This document shows, piece by piece, positions 47,467 to 56,480 of a stretch of 64,000 bases of DNA (its first letter is position 1; each line of letters starts with the position of its first letter). The position numbers and the translations under genes are program-made. The notes beneath the pieces are model-generated. The model did no database searches. It worked only from the letters and a program-made list of their open reading frames with translations, and was not told where the DNA came from. This DNA comes from Kitasatospora setae KM-6054 (lineage in GTDB: Bacteria > Actinomycetota > Actinomycetes > Streptomycetales > Streptomycetaceae), in the NCBI RefSeq assembly GCF_000269985.1, contig NC_016109.1:4340001-4404000 (forward strand), read 5' to 3'.

Positions 47467-48390
47467 ATGCATCCGGAGGAGCCCGCGCGGCCGACGCCGG
47501 CGGACGGCCAGGGCCAGGGCCGGGGGAGCGGACTGCCCGGCTGCCACCGGCACCCCGAGCGGGAGACCGGGGTGGGCTGCGCCAGGTGCGGGCGGCCGAT
47601 CTGCCCGGAGTGCATGCTGCCCGCCGCGGTGGGCTTCCAGTGCCCGGAGTGCGTGCACGGCGCCGAGGCCCGCCAGGAGCGGGCCGCCCGGCAGCCCCGG
47701 ACCTCGGCCGGCGGGCTGCTGGCGCTCGGGGACGGGGCGCTGGTCACCAAGGTGCTGATCGGGATCAACCTCCTGGTCTTCCTGTTCACCCAGTACGTCG
47801 ACCAGTCCTGGCAGAAGAACCCCCTGGGCATGTACAGCTGGGCGCCGGCGCCCTGGGAGCGGCACGGCGTGGCCGAGGGCCCGCTGGAGTGGTACCGGCT
47901 GGTCAGCGCGCAGTTCGTGCACGGCGGCCTGATGCACATCGCGGCCAACGTGTTCTCGCTCTGGGTGCTCGGGCCGCAGTTGGAACGGGTGCTGGGCCGG
48001 GCCCGGTACCTGACGCTCTACCTGGTGTCGGGCATCGCGGGCAACGCGTTGGGCTACCTGCTGACCGGGGCCGACATGTGGGCGGTCGGCGCCTCGGGTG
48101 CGATCTTCGGCCTGCTGGGTGCCACCGCGGTGCTGTTCCGGGTCACCAGGACGCCGATGCAGCCGGTGATCGCGCTGCTGGTGGTGAACCTGGTGATGAC
48201 CTTCTCGCTGCACAGCGTCATCGACTGGCGGGGCCACCTCGGCGGCCTGGCGGCCGGCGTCGCGCTCGCCGCCGGGATGATGTACCCCGCACGGGAGAAC
48301 CGGCGGCTGGTGCAGGGGTTGACGGTGGCCGGGGTACTGGCGGCGAGCCTGCTGATGATGCTGCTGGGCACGGCCCGGCTGCCCGGCTGA
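47467..48390 (+). CDS. Rhomboid family intramembrane serine protease with N-terminal zinc finger
   Basis: 307 residues. A B-box-like zinc finger (about 25-65: CHRHPE, CARCGRPICPEC, CPECVHG) precedes six membrane helices. Rhomboid motifs are complete: HGGLMHIAANVFSLWVLG, the nucleophile in GASGAIFGLLGA and the catalytic His in DWRGHLGGLAAG. The substrate is unknown. The zinc finger fusion is usual in actinobacterial rhomboids. ATG 47467 follows GGAGGGAC. Confidence 0.93.
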   Translation: MHPEEPARPTPADGQGQGRGSGLPGCHRHPERETGVGCARCGRPICPECMLPAAVGFQCPECVHGAEARQERAARQPRTSAGGLLALGDGALVTKVLIGINLLVFLFTQYVDQSWQKNPLGMYSWAPAPWERHGVAEGPLEWYRLVSAQFVHGGLMHIAANVFSLWVLGPQLERVLGRARYLTLYLVSGIAGNALGYLLTGADMWAVGASGAIFGLLGATAVLFRVTRTPMQPVIALLVVNLVMTFSLHSVIDWRGHLGGLAAGVALAAGMMYPARENRRLVQGLTVAGVLAASLLMMLLGTARLPG

Positions 48391-48393
48391 GGT

Positions 48394-48517
48394 CTGTCCA
48401 CAGCGGGGGCGCGCCGGGCGATTGGCCCTCCCCGCTCTACGCGCGTTATGCTGCCGCGTTGCGAGTTATCCACAGGCTCGGGCGAGTTTTCCCCACTGTG
48501 GACAACCCTGTGGATAA
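48394..48517. promoter_or_regulatory. Intergenic DnaA-box cluster
   Basis: CTGTCCACA (48394-48402, plus), TTATCCACA (48466-48474, plus), TTTTCCCCA (48487-48495, weak), TGTGGACAA (48497-48505, minus) and TGTGGATAA (48509-48517, minus) lie between the rhomboid stop and the crgA stop, about 16.6 kb right of oriC. Published work on Streptomyces describes a DnaA-box cluster near oriC that limits initiation; this may be its counterpart, but I cannot verify the match. Confidence 0.75.
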
Positions 48518-48643
48518 ACGTTCGGACGCTGCGTCACGGCCCCGGCCGGCGCAGCACGCGCACCGCCCCGGCGCGGGGCCGGAGCGGTGCGGGGGTGCTG
48601 CGGGGCGGTCAGGCCGGGGCCCGCCGGGCGGTGCGGCCCGGCG

Positions 48644-48898
48644 TCACTTCCACTGGGTGGAGACGCCGAAGCCCGCCGCGATGAAGCCGAAGCCGGCCAG
48701 GATGTTCCAGTTGCCCCAGCTGCCGACCGGCCAGTTGCCGCTGGTCACGTAGTAGGTGACGATCCAGACCAGGCCGACCAGGAAGAACACCAGCATGAGC
48801 GGTGCCACCCAGCTCCGGCCGGAACTGATCTTCACGGCCGTCGCGGTGCTCGGAGGCGGCGTGTAGTCGGCCTTCTTGCGGAGTCGAGACTTCGGCAC
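48644..48898 (-). CDS. crgA: Cell division protein CrgA
   Basis: 84 residues. Inner-membrane regulator that inhibits or coordinates FtsZ-ring and septal synthesis in Streptomyces. Start PKSRLRKKADYTPPP, two membrane helices (about 31-52 and 62-82) with SWVAPLMLVFFLVGLVWIVTYY and WGNWNILAGFGFIAAGF, and the conserved tail. GTG 48898 follows CAGGAG; a longer frame upstream is not supported. Divergent from the DUF881 gene. Confidence 0.95.
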   Translation of the reverse strand: MPKSRLRKKADYTPPPSTATAVKISSGRSWVAPLMLVFFLVGLVWIVTYYVTSGNWPVGSWGNWNILAGFGFIAAGFGVSTQWK

Positions 48899-49052
48899 GA
48901 GGGGTTCTCCTGTCGATGCGCTGTGACCGCGCGGGTGGGTCAGCGTGGGCGGGCGGCAAATGGTGGGCCGGTCCGTACGGTCGGTCCTCCGCACATGCCA
49001 CCGGCGTCCGTTAGCGTAGTGGCTCGCCGGGTCATAAGGAGATAAGGGTACG

Positions 49053-49823
49053 GTGCCTGATTCGATGATTTCTTCGCCGTCCCCGACTCCGCGCCCCCGC
49101 CGCGGGCGAATTGTCGGACGTGCCCTGACCTGCACCGTTTTCGCGCTCGCCGGATTGTTGTTCTACGTCAGCGCGCAGACCGCGCACGGCACCGATCTGC
49201 GGACCGACAACTCGCTGCTCAAGCTGAGCGACGTCATACAGCAGCGCTCCACCCAGAACCAGCAGCTCTCCGAACAGGTCTCCGAGGACCGGGACCGGGC
49301 CGACCGGCTGGCCCGGCAGCAGGGGCAGAGCCCGGACGACACCGCCAGGCTGGCCGAGCTGGAGCGGGCCGCGGGCCTCGACCCGCTGCGCGGGCCCGGG
49401 CTGACCGTCACCCTGGACGACGCCCCGCCGGACGCCACCGCGCGGATCCCGGGCGTCCCCGCGCCCGGCGTCAACGACCTGGTGATCCACCAGCAGGACA
49501 TCCAGGCCGTGGTGAACGCCCTGTGGCGGGGCGGCGCCGAGGGGATCCAGGTGATGGACCAGCGGCTGATCTCGACCAGCGCGGTGCGCTGCGTCGGCAA
49601 CACCCTGCTGCTGCAGGGCCGGGTCTACTCGCCGCCGTACGTGATCCGCGCGGTCGGCCGGACCGACGCGCTGCGCGCCGCGGTGGACGCCGACCCGACC
49701 ATCCGCAACTACCTGGGCTACGTGACCGCCTACGGGCTGGGCTGGAAGGTCCAGGAGAGCGGCGAGCTGACCCTGCCCGGCTACACCGGCTCCGCCGACC
49801 TCCGGTCCGCCGGCGCCCCCTGA
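49053..49823 (+). CDS. DUF881 family membrane protein
   Basis: 256 residues. One N-terminal membrane segment (about 22-43, ALTCTVFALAGLLFYVSAQTA) is followed by a coiled coil (about 55-110) and the DUF881 domain (GLTVTLDDA, NDLVIHQQDIQAVVNALWRGGAEGI, CVGNTLLLQGRVYSPPYVIRAVG). GTG 49053 follows AAGG. Conserved with crgA and the sortase genes, and thought to be a division-associated membrane protein, though the function is unproved. Confidence 0.87.
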   Translation: MPDSMISSPSPTPRPRRGRIVGRALTCTVFALAGLLFYVSAQTAHGTDLRTDNSLLKLSDVIQQRSTQNQQLSEQVSEDRDRADRLARQQGQSPDDTARLAELERAAGLDPLRGPGLTVTLDDAPPDATARIPGVPAPGVNDLVIHQQDIQAVVNALWRGGAEGIQVMDQRLISTSAVRCVGNTLLLQGRVYSPPYVIRAVGRTDALRAAVDADPTIRNYLGYVTAYGLGWKVQESGELTLPGYTGSADLRSAGAP

Positions 49824-49972
49824 GAGAACCCCGCCGGAGAACCCCTCCGGGCCCTTCCGGCCCCCGCCGCCGGCCGTCCGACCCGCTGTGACAGGGCTGT
49901 TGCCCGGATACCTTCCTGGGCCGGGCCGGTGGGCGTCTACGCTTGTGCAGACCCGAAACACCGAGGAGCACC

Positions 49973-50143
49973 ATGTACGGCTGGATCTGGCGGCATCTCC
50001 CGGGCCCCGCGCCGGTCCGCGCGCTGATCGCGCTGCTGCTCGTCCTCGGGGTGGTCTACGTCCTGTTCCAGTACGTCTTCCCGTGGGCCGAGCCGCTGCT
50101 CCCCTTCGGGAACGTGACGGTGGACCAGGGCGCCGGCGGCTGA
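49973..50143 (+). CDS. Small single-span membrane protein
   Basis: 56 residues: MYGWIWRHLPGPAPVRALIA opens the protein, and one hydrophobic segment (about 17-38, LIALLLVLGVVYVLFQYVF) follows. ATG 49973 follows CGAGGAG. It sits between the DUF881 and amidotransferase genes in the conserved cluster. Function unknown. Confidence 0.8.
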   Translation: MYGWIWRHLPGPAPVRALIALLLVLGVVYVLFQYVFPWAEPLLPFGNVTVDQGAGG

Positions 50144-50201
50144 GCCCGGCACCGCTCCGCCTCCGCCCGATCCCCGACGCACCCGTACCCCAGGAGTAGC
50201 G

Positions 50202-50864
50202 ATGACCTCCGCCGGCAGACCGCCCCGGATCCTCGTGGTCGACAACTACGACAGCTTCGTCTTCAACATCGTCCAGTACCTGTACCAGCTGGGCGCGGTC
50301 TGCGAGGTGGTCCGCAACGACGAGCTGACCGTGGCCGACGCCCGGCCGCGCTCGGGCGAGGAGGGCTACGACGGGGTGCTGCTCTCCCCCGGGCCCGGGA
50401 CGCCCGAGGAGGCCGGCGTGTGCGTGGAGATGGTGCGCCACTGCGCGGCGGCCGGGCTGCCGCTGTTCGGGGTCTGCCTGGGCCTGCAGTCGATCGCGGT
50501 GGCGCACGGCGCGGTGGTCGGGCGGGCGCCCGAGCTGCTGCACGGCAAGACCTCGCCGGTGGTGCACGAGGACGGCGGCGTCTTCGCCGGCCTGCCCTCG
50601 CCGCTGACCGCGACCCGCTACCACTCGCTGGCGGTCGACCCGGCCACCGTGCCGGCCGAGCTGGTGGTGACCTCGCGGACCGACAGCGGCGTGATCATGG
50701 GCCTGCGGCACCGCGAGCTGCCGATCGAGGGCGTCCAGTTCCACCCGGAGTCGGTGCTCACCGAGGGCGGCCACCGGATGCTCGCCAACTGGCTCGCCGA
50801 GTGCGGATACCCGGAAGCGGTGGACCGCTCGGCGGGCCTCGCCCCGGTCATCGGCCGGGGCTGA
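50202..50864 (+). CDS. Glutamine amidotransferase, anthranilate/aminodeoxychorismate synthase component II
   Basis: 220 residues. Hydrolyses glutamine to give ammonia to a chorismate-using partner not present in this window. Class I amidotransferase triad: nucleophile in FGVCLGLQS, with His and Glu in VQFHPESVLTEGG. NYDSFVFNIVQYL and LLSPGPGTPEEAG are typical of TrpG/PabA. Which pathway, tryptophan or folate, cannot be decided from this chain alone. ATG 50202 follows AGGAG. The first sortase gene begins 4 bp downstream. Confidence 0.9.
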   Translation: MTSAGRPPRILVVDNYDSFVFNIVQYLYQLGAVCEVVRNDELTVADARPRSGEEGYDGVLLSPGPGTPEEAGVCVEMVRHCAAAGLPLFGVCLGLQSIAVAHGAVVGRAPELLHGKTSPVVHEDGGVFAGLPSPLTATRYHSLAVDPATVPAELVVTSRTDSGVIMGLRHRELPIEGVQFHPESVLTEGGHRMLANWLAECGYPEAVDRSAGLAPVIGRG

Positions 50865-50868
50865 CGCG

Positions 50869-51831
50869 GTGACCGCCGTGCGCCCGGAGGGGGGCGTTCC
50901 CGAGGAGCTGGGGGAGCCGGACGACTGGGGCGTGTACGAGGAGGCCCCGGCCGAGCAGACCCTGAAGCTGCGGCTGTCCGACACCGCGGCCGCCGCGGCC
51001 GGGCCGGTACCCGGTCCGATACCCGGGCACGGCCGGTCGGCCGGCCCCCCGCCCGACCGGCGCCGCGGCGCGGGCAGCGGCCGCCGCCGGGCCAGCGGGA
51101 AGCGCACCGGGCCGCGGCCGCCGCGTCCCAAGGAGCGCAAGCGGGTGGTGTTCGCCCGGCTGGTGGGCGAGCTGTTCATCACGCTCGGCGCCCTGATGCT
51201 GCTGTTCGTCTCGTACCAGCTGTGGTGGACCAACGTGCTGGCCGACCGGGACGCCGGGGCCGCCAGCGACAAGCTGGAGCAGCAGTGGGCCCAGCAGCCG
51301 GTGCCGTCCGGCGGCGGGGGCGGCGGGGCCACGGCGGCGCCGCCGACCGCGTTCGAGCCCGGTCAGGGCTTCGCCATCATCCACATCCCGAAGCTGGGAC
51401 TGGACTACCCGATCGCCGAGGGCACCGACAAGCAGAAGGTGCTCGACCACGGCCTGGTGGGCCACTACGCGGGCACCGCGATGCCGTCCGACCCGGAGGG
51501 CAACTTCTCGGTCGCCGCGCACCGCACCACGCACGGCCAGCCGTTCCGGAAGATCGGCCAGCTGGTGCCGGGCGACAAGATCGTGGTGGAGACCGCGACC
51601 TCCTACTACACGTACGAGGTGGCGGGCGGCATCCCGGAGACGCCGCCGACCAACGTGACGGTGCTGCAGAAGATCCCGAAGGGCTCGCCGTTCACCGCGC
51701 CGGGCCGCTACCTGACCATGACGACATGCACGCCGGAGTTCAGTGCCCGGGGAAGACTGATCGTCTTTGGCAAGATGGTCGAGGAACGGCCGAGGAGCCA
51801 GGGCCAGCCGGAGGCGCTGACCGGGCGATGA
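50869..51831 (+). CDS. srtE1: Class E sortase
   Basis: 320-residue membrane transpeptidase that anchors surface proteins, in Streptomyces notably long chaplins. A cytoplasmic Pro/Arg-rich N-terminus, a membrane segment (about 98-121) and the sortase beta-barrel follow. Catalytic His218 (VAAHRTTHG), Cys287 (TMTTCTPEF) and Arg (SARGRL) are present. GTG 50869 is 4 bp after the previous stop, so coupling is likely. srtE1/srtE2 naming by order is tentative. Confidence 0.9.
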   Translation: MTAVRPEGGVPEELGEPDDWGVYEEAPAEQTLKLRLSDTAAAAAGPVPGPIPGHGRSAGPPPDRRRGAGSGRRRASGKRTGPRPPRPKERKRVVFARLVGELFITLGALMLLFVSYQLWWTNVLADRDAGAASDKLEQQWAQQPVPSGGGGGGATAAPPTAFEPGQGFAIIHIPKLGLDYPIAEGTDKQKVLDHGLVGHYAGTAMPSDPEGNFSVAAHRTTHGQPFRKIGQLVPGDKIVVETATSYYTYEVAGGIPETPPTNVTVLQKIPKGSPFTAPGRYLTMTTCTPEFSARGRLIVFGKMVEERPRSQGQPEALTGR

Positions 51832-51858
51832 GCTGATGAGCTAGCGAGGCACGGCACC

Positions 51859-52593
51859 ATGGGCACAGCCATTCGGGGCGGGCGGGGACGGCGCGGACGG
51901 CTGGCGGTGGCCCTGGGCCTCGCGGGGGAGCTGCTGATCACCCTGGGGCTGGTGCTGGCGCTGTTCGTCGGGTACTCGCTGTGGTGGACCGACGTGGTGG
52001 CCGACCGGGCCGCCGGCCGGGCCGGGGACCGGCTGCGGCAGACCTGGACCGTCCCGGCGGCGCCCCCGGGCGGCCCGGCGGCCGCCGAGCCGGTGCCGCA
52101 GTACGCGGCGGGGGACGGCGTGGGCTTCCTGCACGTGCCCGCCTTCGGCCGGGGCGACCAGACGCTGATCCGGATGGGCACCACCGCGGAGGTGCTGAAC
52201 GAGGGCGTGGCCGGGGTCTACGAGGAGCCGTACCGCTCGGCGATGCCCTGGGACGCCGAGGGCAACTTCGCGCTGGCGGCGCACCGGGACGGGCACGGCG
52301 CGAAGTTCCACGACCTGGACCGGCTGGCGCCGGGCGACCCGGTGGTGGTGGAGACCCGGGACTCCTGGTACGTCTACAAGGTCGCCGGGACGCTGCCGCA
52401 GACCTCCAAGTACGACGTGGGCGTGGTCGCACCGGTCCCCGAGGGCTCGCCGTTCACCGGCCCGGGCCGCTACCTGACGCTGACCACCTGCACGCCGGTG
52501 TACACCTCCCGCTACCGGATGGCGGTCTGGGCCGAGCTGGTCCGGGTCGACCCGGTGGACGCGAAGCGCACCCCGCCGCCCGAACTGCGCTGA
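51859..52593 (+). CDS. srtE2: Class E sortase, second copy
   Basis: 244 residues with membrane segment about 14-36 and a sortase core like that of its upstream neighbour. His142 (LAAHRDGHG), Cys211 (LTTCTPVY) and the following SRYRM Arg are present. It is 27 bp after the first sortase gene, a tandem duplication typical of Streptomyces. A very strong terminator follows. Confidence 0.9.
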   Translation: MGTAIRGGRGRRGRLAVALGLAGELLITLGLVLALFVGYSLWWTDVVADRAAGRAGDRLRQTWTVPAAPPGGPAAAEPVPQYAAGDGVGFLHVPAFGRGDQTLIRMGTTAEVLNEGVAGVYEEPYRSAMPWDAEGNFALAAHRDGHGAKFHDLDRLAPGDPVVVETRDSWYVYKVAGTLPQTSKYDVGVVAPVPEGSPFTGPGRYLTLTTCTPVYTSRYRMAVWAELVRVDPVDAKRTPPPELR

Positions 52594-52618
52594 CCGGCCG
52601 GGCGCCCGGCGCGAACGA

Positions 52619-52666
52619 ACGGCCGGGGGGCCGTACCGTCGACGGACGGTACGGCCCCCCGGCCGT
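52619..52666. terminator. Bidirectional terminator between srtE2 and pknB
   Basis: Perfect 22-bp arms (52619-52640 and 52645-52666) with a 4-base loop (GACG), between convergent genes. Confidence 0.9.
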
Positions 52667-52687
52667 CGTGCGGTGCCGCTCGGGGCG

Positions 52688-54742
52688 TCAGTTGTTGCCG
52701 CCGGGGGTGGTCGGCTGCTGCTTGTCGCCCGGCCGGGTCCAGAGCTGGACCACGGTGTTCGGCTCGACCTGGCCGGAGCCCGGGTTGCTGTTCATGACGA
52801 TCGCGTTGTCGTCCTGCGGGCCGGCCACCACCTGCGGGATCAGGCCGGCCTTCTGCAGGTCGGCGAACGCCTGCTTGTAGGTGTGCCCGACGGTGATCGG
52901 CACCAGCACCTTGTCGGCCTGCTTGCCGACCACGATGGTGACCGGGGTGCCCTGCTTGACCTGGCCGGTCTTCGGGCTCTGGTCGACGACCTGGCCGATC
53001 TGCGAGCTGTCGGTGACCTGCTTGGTGGTCACCGTGACGGTGAGGCCGGCGTCGCTGAGGGTCTGGGTGGCCACGTCCTGGGACTTGCCGACCATGCTCT
53101 GCACCGCGATCTTCTGCTGGCCGGAGGAGACCGTCAGGGTCACCGTGGCGCCCGGGGCGGCCTTGCCCTTGACGTCCTGCGAGACCACCTTGTCCTGCTC
53201 GACCTTGTCGTCGTTGGCGTAGGTGACCTTGACGTCGAAGCCCTTGTCCTTGAGCGCCTTGGACGCGGCGTCCTTGCCCTGGCCGGCCACGTCGGGCACG
53301 TCGACCTGGGCCGCCGCGGCGGCCAGGTGCACGACGATGGTGCCGTTGTCGTCCATCTGCCCGCCGGCCGCCGGCGACTGGGTGCAGACCTGGTCCTTCT
53401 GGACCTTGGTGTCCGGGCAGCTGGCGGCCGGGTCGCCGGCCTGCACCTTGAGGTTGGGGCTCTGCGCCTTCGCGGCGCTGGTGGCGTCGGCCAGGCTCAG
53501 CCCGGACAGGCTCGGGACGCTGGTCTTCCCGGCGCCCTTGTTGGTCTTCATCATCGACTGCACCACGAAGAACGCGCCGACCAGGACCAGCACCGCCGCG
53601 ACGGCGAGCACGATCCAGGAGGTGTTGTTCTTCTTCGACGGCTCCTCGCGGCGGCGCCCGGACCGGCCCTCGTAGCCGTTGTCGTAGCCGTCCCCGCCGC
53701 CGCCGTTGTAGCCGTTGTCCTGGTAGCCGCCGTAGGGGGCGGGCTGCTGGTTGCCGGCCTGCGGCAGCATGGTGGTCGGGCCGCCGCCCTGCTGGGGCAG
53801 CACGTTGGTCTGGCCGTACGGGTCGTACTGGTTGCCGCCCTGGTCGTAGCCGTAGCCGGCCGCGCCCATGCCGTAGGCCGCCTGCTGGGCGGCGTTCACC
53901 GGCAGGCCGTCGAGGAAGCGCTCGATGTCGTCGCGCATCTCGTCGGCCGACTGGTAGCGGTAGTCGCGCTCCTTGGCCAGCGCCTTGAGCACGATCGCGT
54001 CGATCTCGGGGCGCACCTCGGGGTCGTACGAGGACGGCGGCGCCGGCTCCTCGCGGACGTGCTGGTAGGCCACCGCGACCGGCGAGTCGCCGACGAACGG
54101 CGGCCGGACGGTCAGCAGTTCGTACAGCAGGCAGCCGGTGGAGTACAGGTCGGAGCGGGCGTCGACGGTCTCGCCCTTGGCCTGCTCGGGGGAGAGGTAC
54201 TGGGCGGTGCCGATGACCGCGGAGGTCTGGGTCATCGTCATGCCGGCGTCGCCCATCGCGCGCGCGATGCCGAAGTCCATCACCTTGACGTTGCCCTGCC
54301 GGGTCAGCATCACGTTGGCGGGCTTGATGTCGCGGTGCACGATGCCGGCCCGGTGCGAGTACTCCAGGGCCTGCAGGATGCCGATGGTCATCTCCAGCGC
54401 CCGCTCGGGCAGCAGCCGCCGCCCGGTGTGCAGCAGCTCGCGCAGGGTGGAGCCCTCGACGTACTCCATGACGATGTACGGGATGGAGATCCCGTCGATG
54501 TAGTCCTCGCCGGTGTCGTAGACCGCGACGATCGCCGGGTGGTTGAGCGAGGCCGCGGACTGCGCCTCGCGGCGGAACCGGGCCTGGAAGGACGGGTCGC
54601 GGGCCATGTCGGTACGGAGGGTCTTCACGGCGACCGTGCGGCCGAGCCTGGTGTCGTGGCCGAGGTACACCTCGGCCATGCCACCGCGTCCCAGGACGCC
54701 GCCGAGCTCGTACCTGCCGCCGAGGCGACGAGGCTCTTCCAT
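52688..54742 (-). CDS. pknB: Serine/threonine protein kinase PknB with PASTA domains
   Basis: 684 residues. Transmembrane receptor kinase that senses peptidoglycan or lipid II and controls growth and division. Kinase domain (about 10-270): GRGGMAEVYLG, VAVK lysine, HRDIKPANVML, MDFGIAR and the activation loop TMTQTSAVIGTAQYLSPE. A Tyr/Gly/Gln-rich linker, one membrane helix (about 373-396, TSWIVLAVAAVLVLVGAFFVV) and four PASTA-type repeats (about 410-684) follow. ATG 54742 is preferred (GAGGGTCGGAG before it); GTG 54763 is an alternative. It ends the fhaA-fhaB-pstP-rodA-pbpA-pknB order, and pbpA lies 280 bp upstream. Confidence 0.95.
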   Translation of the reverse strand: MEEPRRLGGRYELGGVLGRGGMAEVYLGHDTRLGRTVAVKTLRTDMARDPSFQARFRREAQSAASLNHPAIVAVYDTGEDYIDGISIPYIVMEYVEGSTLRELLHTGRRLLPERALEMTIGILQALEYSHRAGIVHRDIKPANVMLTRQGNVKVMDFGIARAMGDAGMTMTQTSAVIGTAQYLSPEQAKGETVDARSDLYSTGCLLYELLTVRPPFVGDSPVAVAYQHVREEPAPPSSYDPEVRPEIDAIVLKALAKERDYRYQSADEMRDDIERFLDGLPVNAAQQAAYGMGAAGYGYDQGGNQYDPYGQTNVLPQQGGGPTTMLPQAGNQQPAPYGGYQDNGYNGGGGDGYDNGYEGRSGRRREEPSKKNNTSWIVLAVAAVLVLVGAFFVVQSMMKTNKGAGKTSVPSLSGLSLADATSAAKAQSPNLKVQAGDPAASCPDTKVQKDQVCTQSPAAGGQMDDNGTIVVHLAAAAAQVDVPDVAGQGKDAASKALKDKGFDVKVTYANDDKVEQDKVVSQDVKGKAAPGATVTLTVSSGQQKIAVQSMVGKSQDVATQTLSDAGLTVTVTTKQVTDSSQIGQVVDQSPKTGQVKQGTPVTIVVGKQADKVLVPITVGHTYKQAFADLQKAGLIPQVVAGPQDDNAIVMNSNPGSGQVEPNTVVQLWTRPGDKQQPTTPGGNN

Positions 54743-54971
54743 ATCTCCGACCCTCTCCCCCACCGGCAGGTGAGGATGTGACGTAGGTGTCCCCGCACGC
54801 TCTCTTCGGACGCGCCGCCCGCCGCCGCGGTTTCACGGTCGGGCCACGGAATCCGGCCGCGGGTACACCCGCTGCTGGCGGATACGCTACCGGGCGAACC
54901 CGAGCGGCCCCGGGCAGGCCGTCAGCTGAGACCAGACCGGTACCGACCGGGACCGTCCCATTGTGACAACT

Positions 54972-55000
54972 CCGGCCGCCGATCGAGGACCGGCGGCCGG
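54972..55000. terminator. Hairpin after pbpA
   Basis: 10-bp arms CCGGCCGCCG (54972-54981) and CGGCGGCCGG (54991-55000), 22 bp downstream of the pbpA stop. It may attenuate readthrough into pknB. Confidence 0.6.
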
Positions 55001-55022
55001 AATGTGACGCATGCGACCGGCC

Positions 55023-56480
55023 CTACTTGCCCAGCGCCGCCTGCATCATCGACTTGGCGATCGGCGCGGCCAGCGAGCCGCCGGAGATCTCCGCGCTCTC
55101 CGCCGCGCCGTCCTCGACCACCACCGCGACCGCGACCTGCTTGCCGGACGCGTCCTTGGCGTAGGAGACGAACCAGGCGAACGGCAGGCCCGAGTTGTCC
55201 TGGCCGTGCTGCGCGGTGCCGGTCTTGCCGCCGACGGTCAGGCCCGGGATCGCGGCCTTCTTGCCGGTGCCGTTCTGCACCACCGACTCCATCAGCTGCT
55301 GCAGCTTCTGCGCGGTGGCCGGCGAGACGGCCTGGCTCATCTGGTGCTCGGAGTGGGTGGAGATGGCGTTGCCCGCCGCGCCCTCCTGGGCGACCAGGTA
55401 CGGCTGCATCAGCGAGCCGTTGTTGGCGATCGCCGCCGCGACCATCGCCATCTGCAGCGGGGTGGCCCGGGTGTCGTGCTGGCCGATGGCGTCCATCGCG
55501 GTGCCGTCGGGGGAGGAGCCGCTCGGGTAGTAGCTGGCGGTGGCCCGGATCGGGATGTCCACCTTGTCGTTGTTGAAGCCGAACTTCTCGGCCTGCGCGC
55601 GCAGTTGGTCGCGGCCCAGCTCGGCGCCCATCTTGCCGAACACCGTGTTGCAGGAGTAGTCCATCGCCACCATGACGGTGGCGTCCTCGCAGGGCTCGGT
55701 GGCGCTGGCGTTGCGCAGCGGCGTGTTGGTGCCGGGCAGGACGTACGGGTTCGGGGTCTGGGTGGTGTCGTTCGGGTTCTGGTACTTGCCGGTCTCGAAC
55801 GCGGTCGCCGCGGTGATCAGCTTGAACGTCGAGCCGGGCGGGTAGGTCTCGCGCAGCGCGCGGTTCACCAGCGGGCGGTTCGGGTCGTCCTGCAGCGCCT
55901 TGTAGGCGGCGGAGTCCGCGTCGGTGCCGCCGGAGAAGGTGCCCGGGTCGTACGACGGGGTGGAGACCACCGCCAGGATCGCCCCGGTGCGCGGGTCGAT
56001 CGCCACCGCGGCGCCCTTCCGGTTGCCGAGGCCCTCGAAGCCGGCCTTCTGCACCTTCGGGTCGATGGTGGTGACCACGTCGCCGCCCTGCTTGGGCTTG
56101 CCGGTCAGCATGTCCAGGGTGTTGCGGAAGAACAGCCGGGAGTCGGTGCCGGAGAGCACGCCGTCCTCCAGCTTCTCCAGCTGGCTGGCGTCGAAGATCT
56201 GCGAGGAGTAGCCGGTCACCGGGGCGTACAGCGGCCCCTCCACCCAGGACCGCTTGTACTTGTAGCGCAGGCCGTTGACGAAGTCGGACTTGGTGACGGG
56301 CTGCCCGCCGACGATGATGTTGCCGCGCGGGTAGGCGTACCGGTCGTACTTCACCCGCTCGTTGTGGGTGTTGTTCGCCCAGGCCGCGGCCTGCACGCCC
56401 TGCACCCAGTTGACCCGGACCATCAGCGCCAGGATCAGCACCAGGCAGAAGATCGAGACCCGGCGGATCGGCTTGTTCAC
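55023..56480 (-). CDS. pbpA: Penicillin-binding protein 2, PbpA type
   Basis: 485-residue class B transpeptidase that partners the RodA/FtsW glycosyltransferase encoded just upstream. One N-terminal membrane helix (about 8-23) and a PBP dimerisation region (YPRGNI) precede the transpeptidase domain. Motifs: PPGSTFKLI (nucleophile Ser), YSCNTVF (SxN) and VGGKTGTAQ (KTG). ATG 56480 overlaps the upstream ftsW/rodA stop by four bases, so they are coupled. Confidence 0.95.
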   Translation of the reverse strand: MNKPIRRVSIFCLVLILALMVRVNWVQGVQAAAWANNTHNERVKYDRYAYPRGNIIVGGQPVTKSDFVNGLRYKYKRSWVEGPLYAPVTGYSSQIFDASQLEKLEDGVLSGTDSRLFFRNTLDMLTGKPKQGGDVVTTIDPKVQKAGFEGLGNRKGAAVAIDPRTGAILAVVSTPSYDPGTFSGGTDADSAAYKALQDDPNRPLVNRALRETYPPGSTFKLITAATAFETGKYQNPNDTTQTPNPYVLPGTNTPLRNASATEPCEDATVMVAMDYSCNTVFGKMGAELGRDQLRAQAEKFGFNNDKVDIPIRATASYYPSGSSPDGTAMDAIGQHDTRATPLQMAMVAAAIANNGSLMQPYLVAQEGAAGNAISTHSEHQMSQAVSPATAQKLQQLMESVVQNGTGKKAAIPGLTVGGKTGTAQHGQDNSGLPFAWFVSYAKDASGKQVAVAVVVEDGAAESAEISGGSLAAPIAKSMMQAALGK

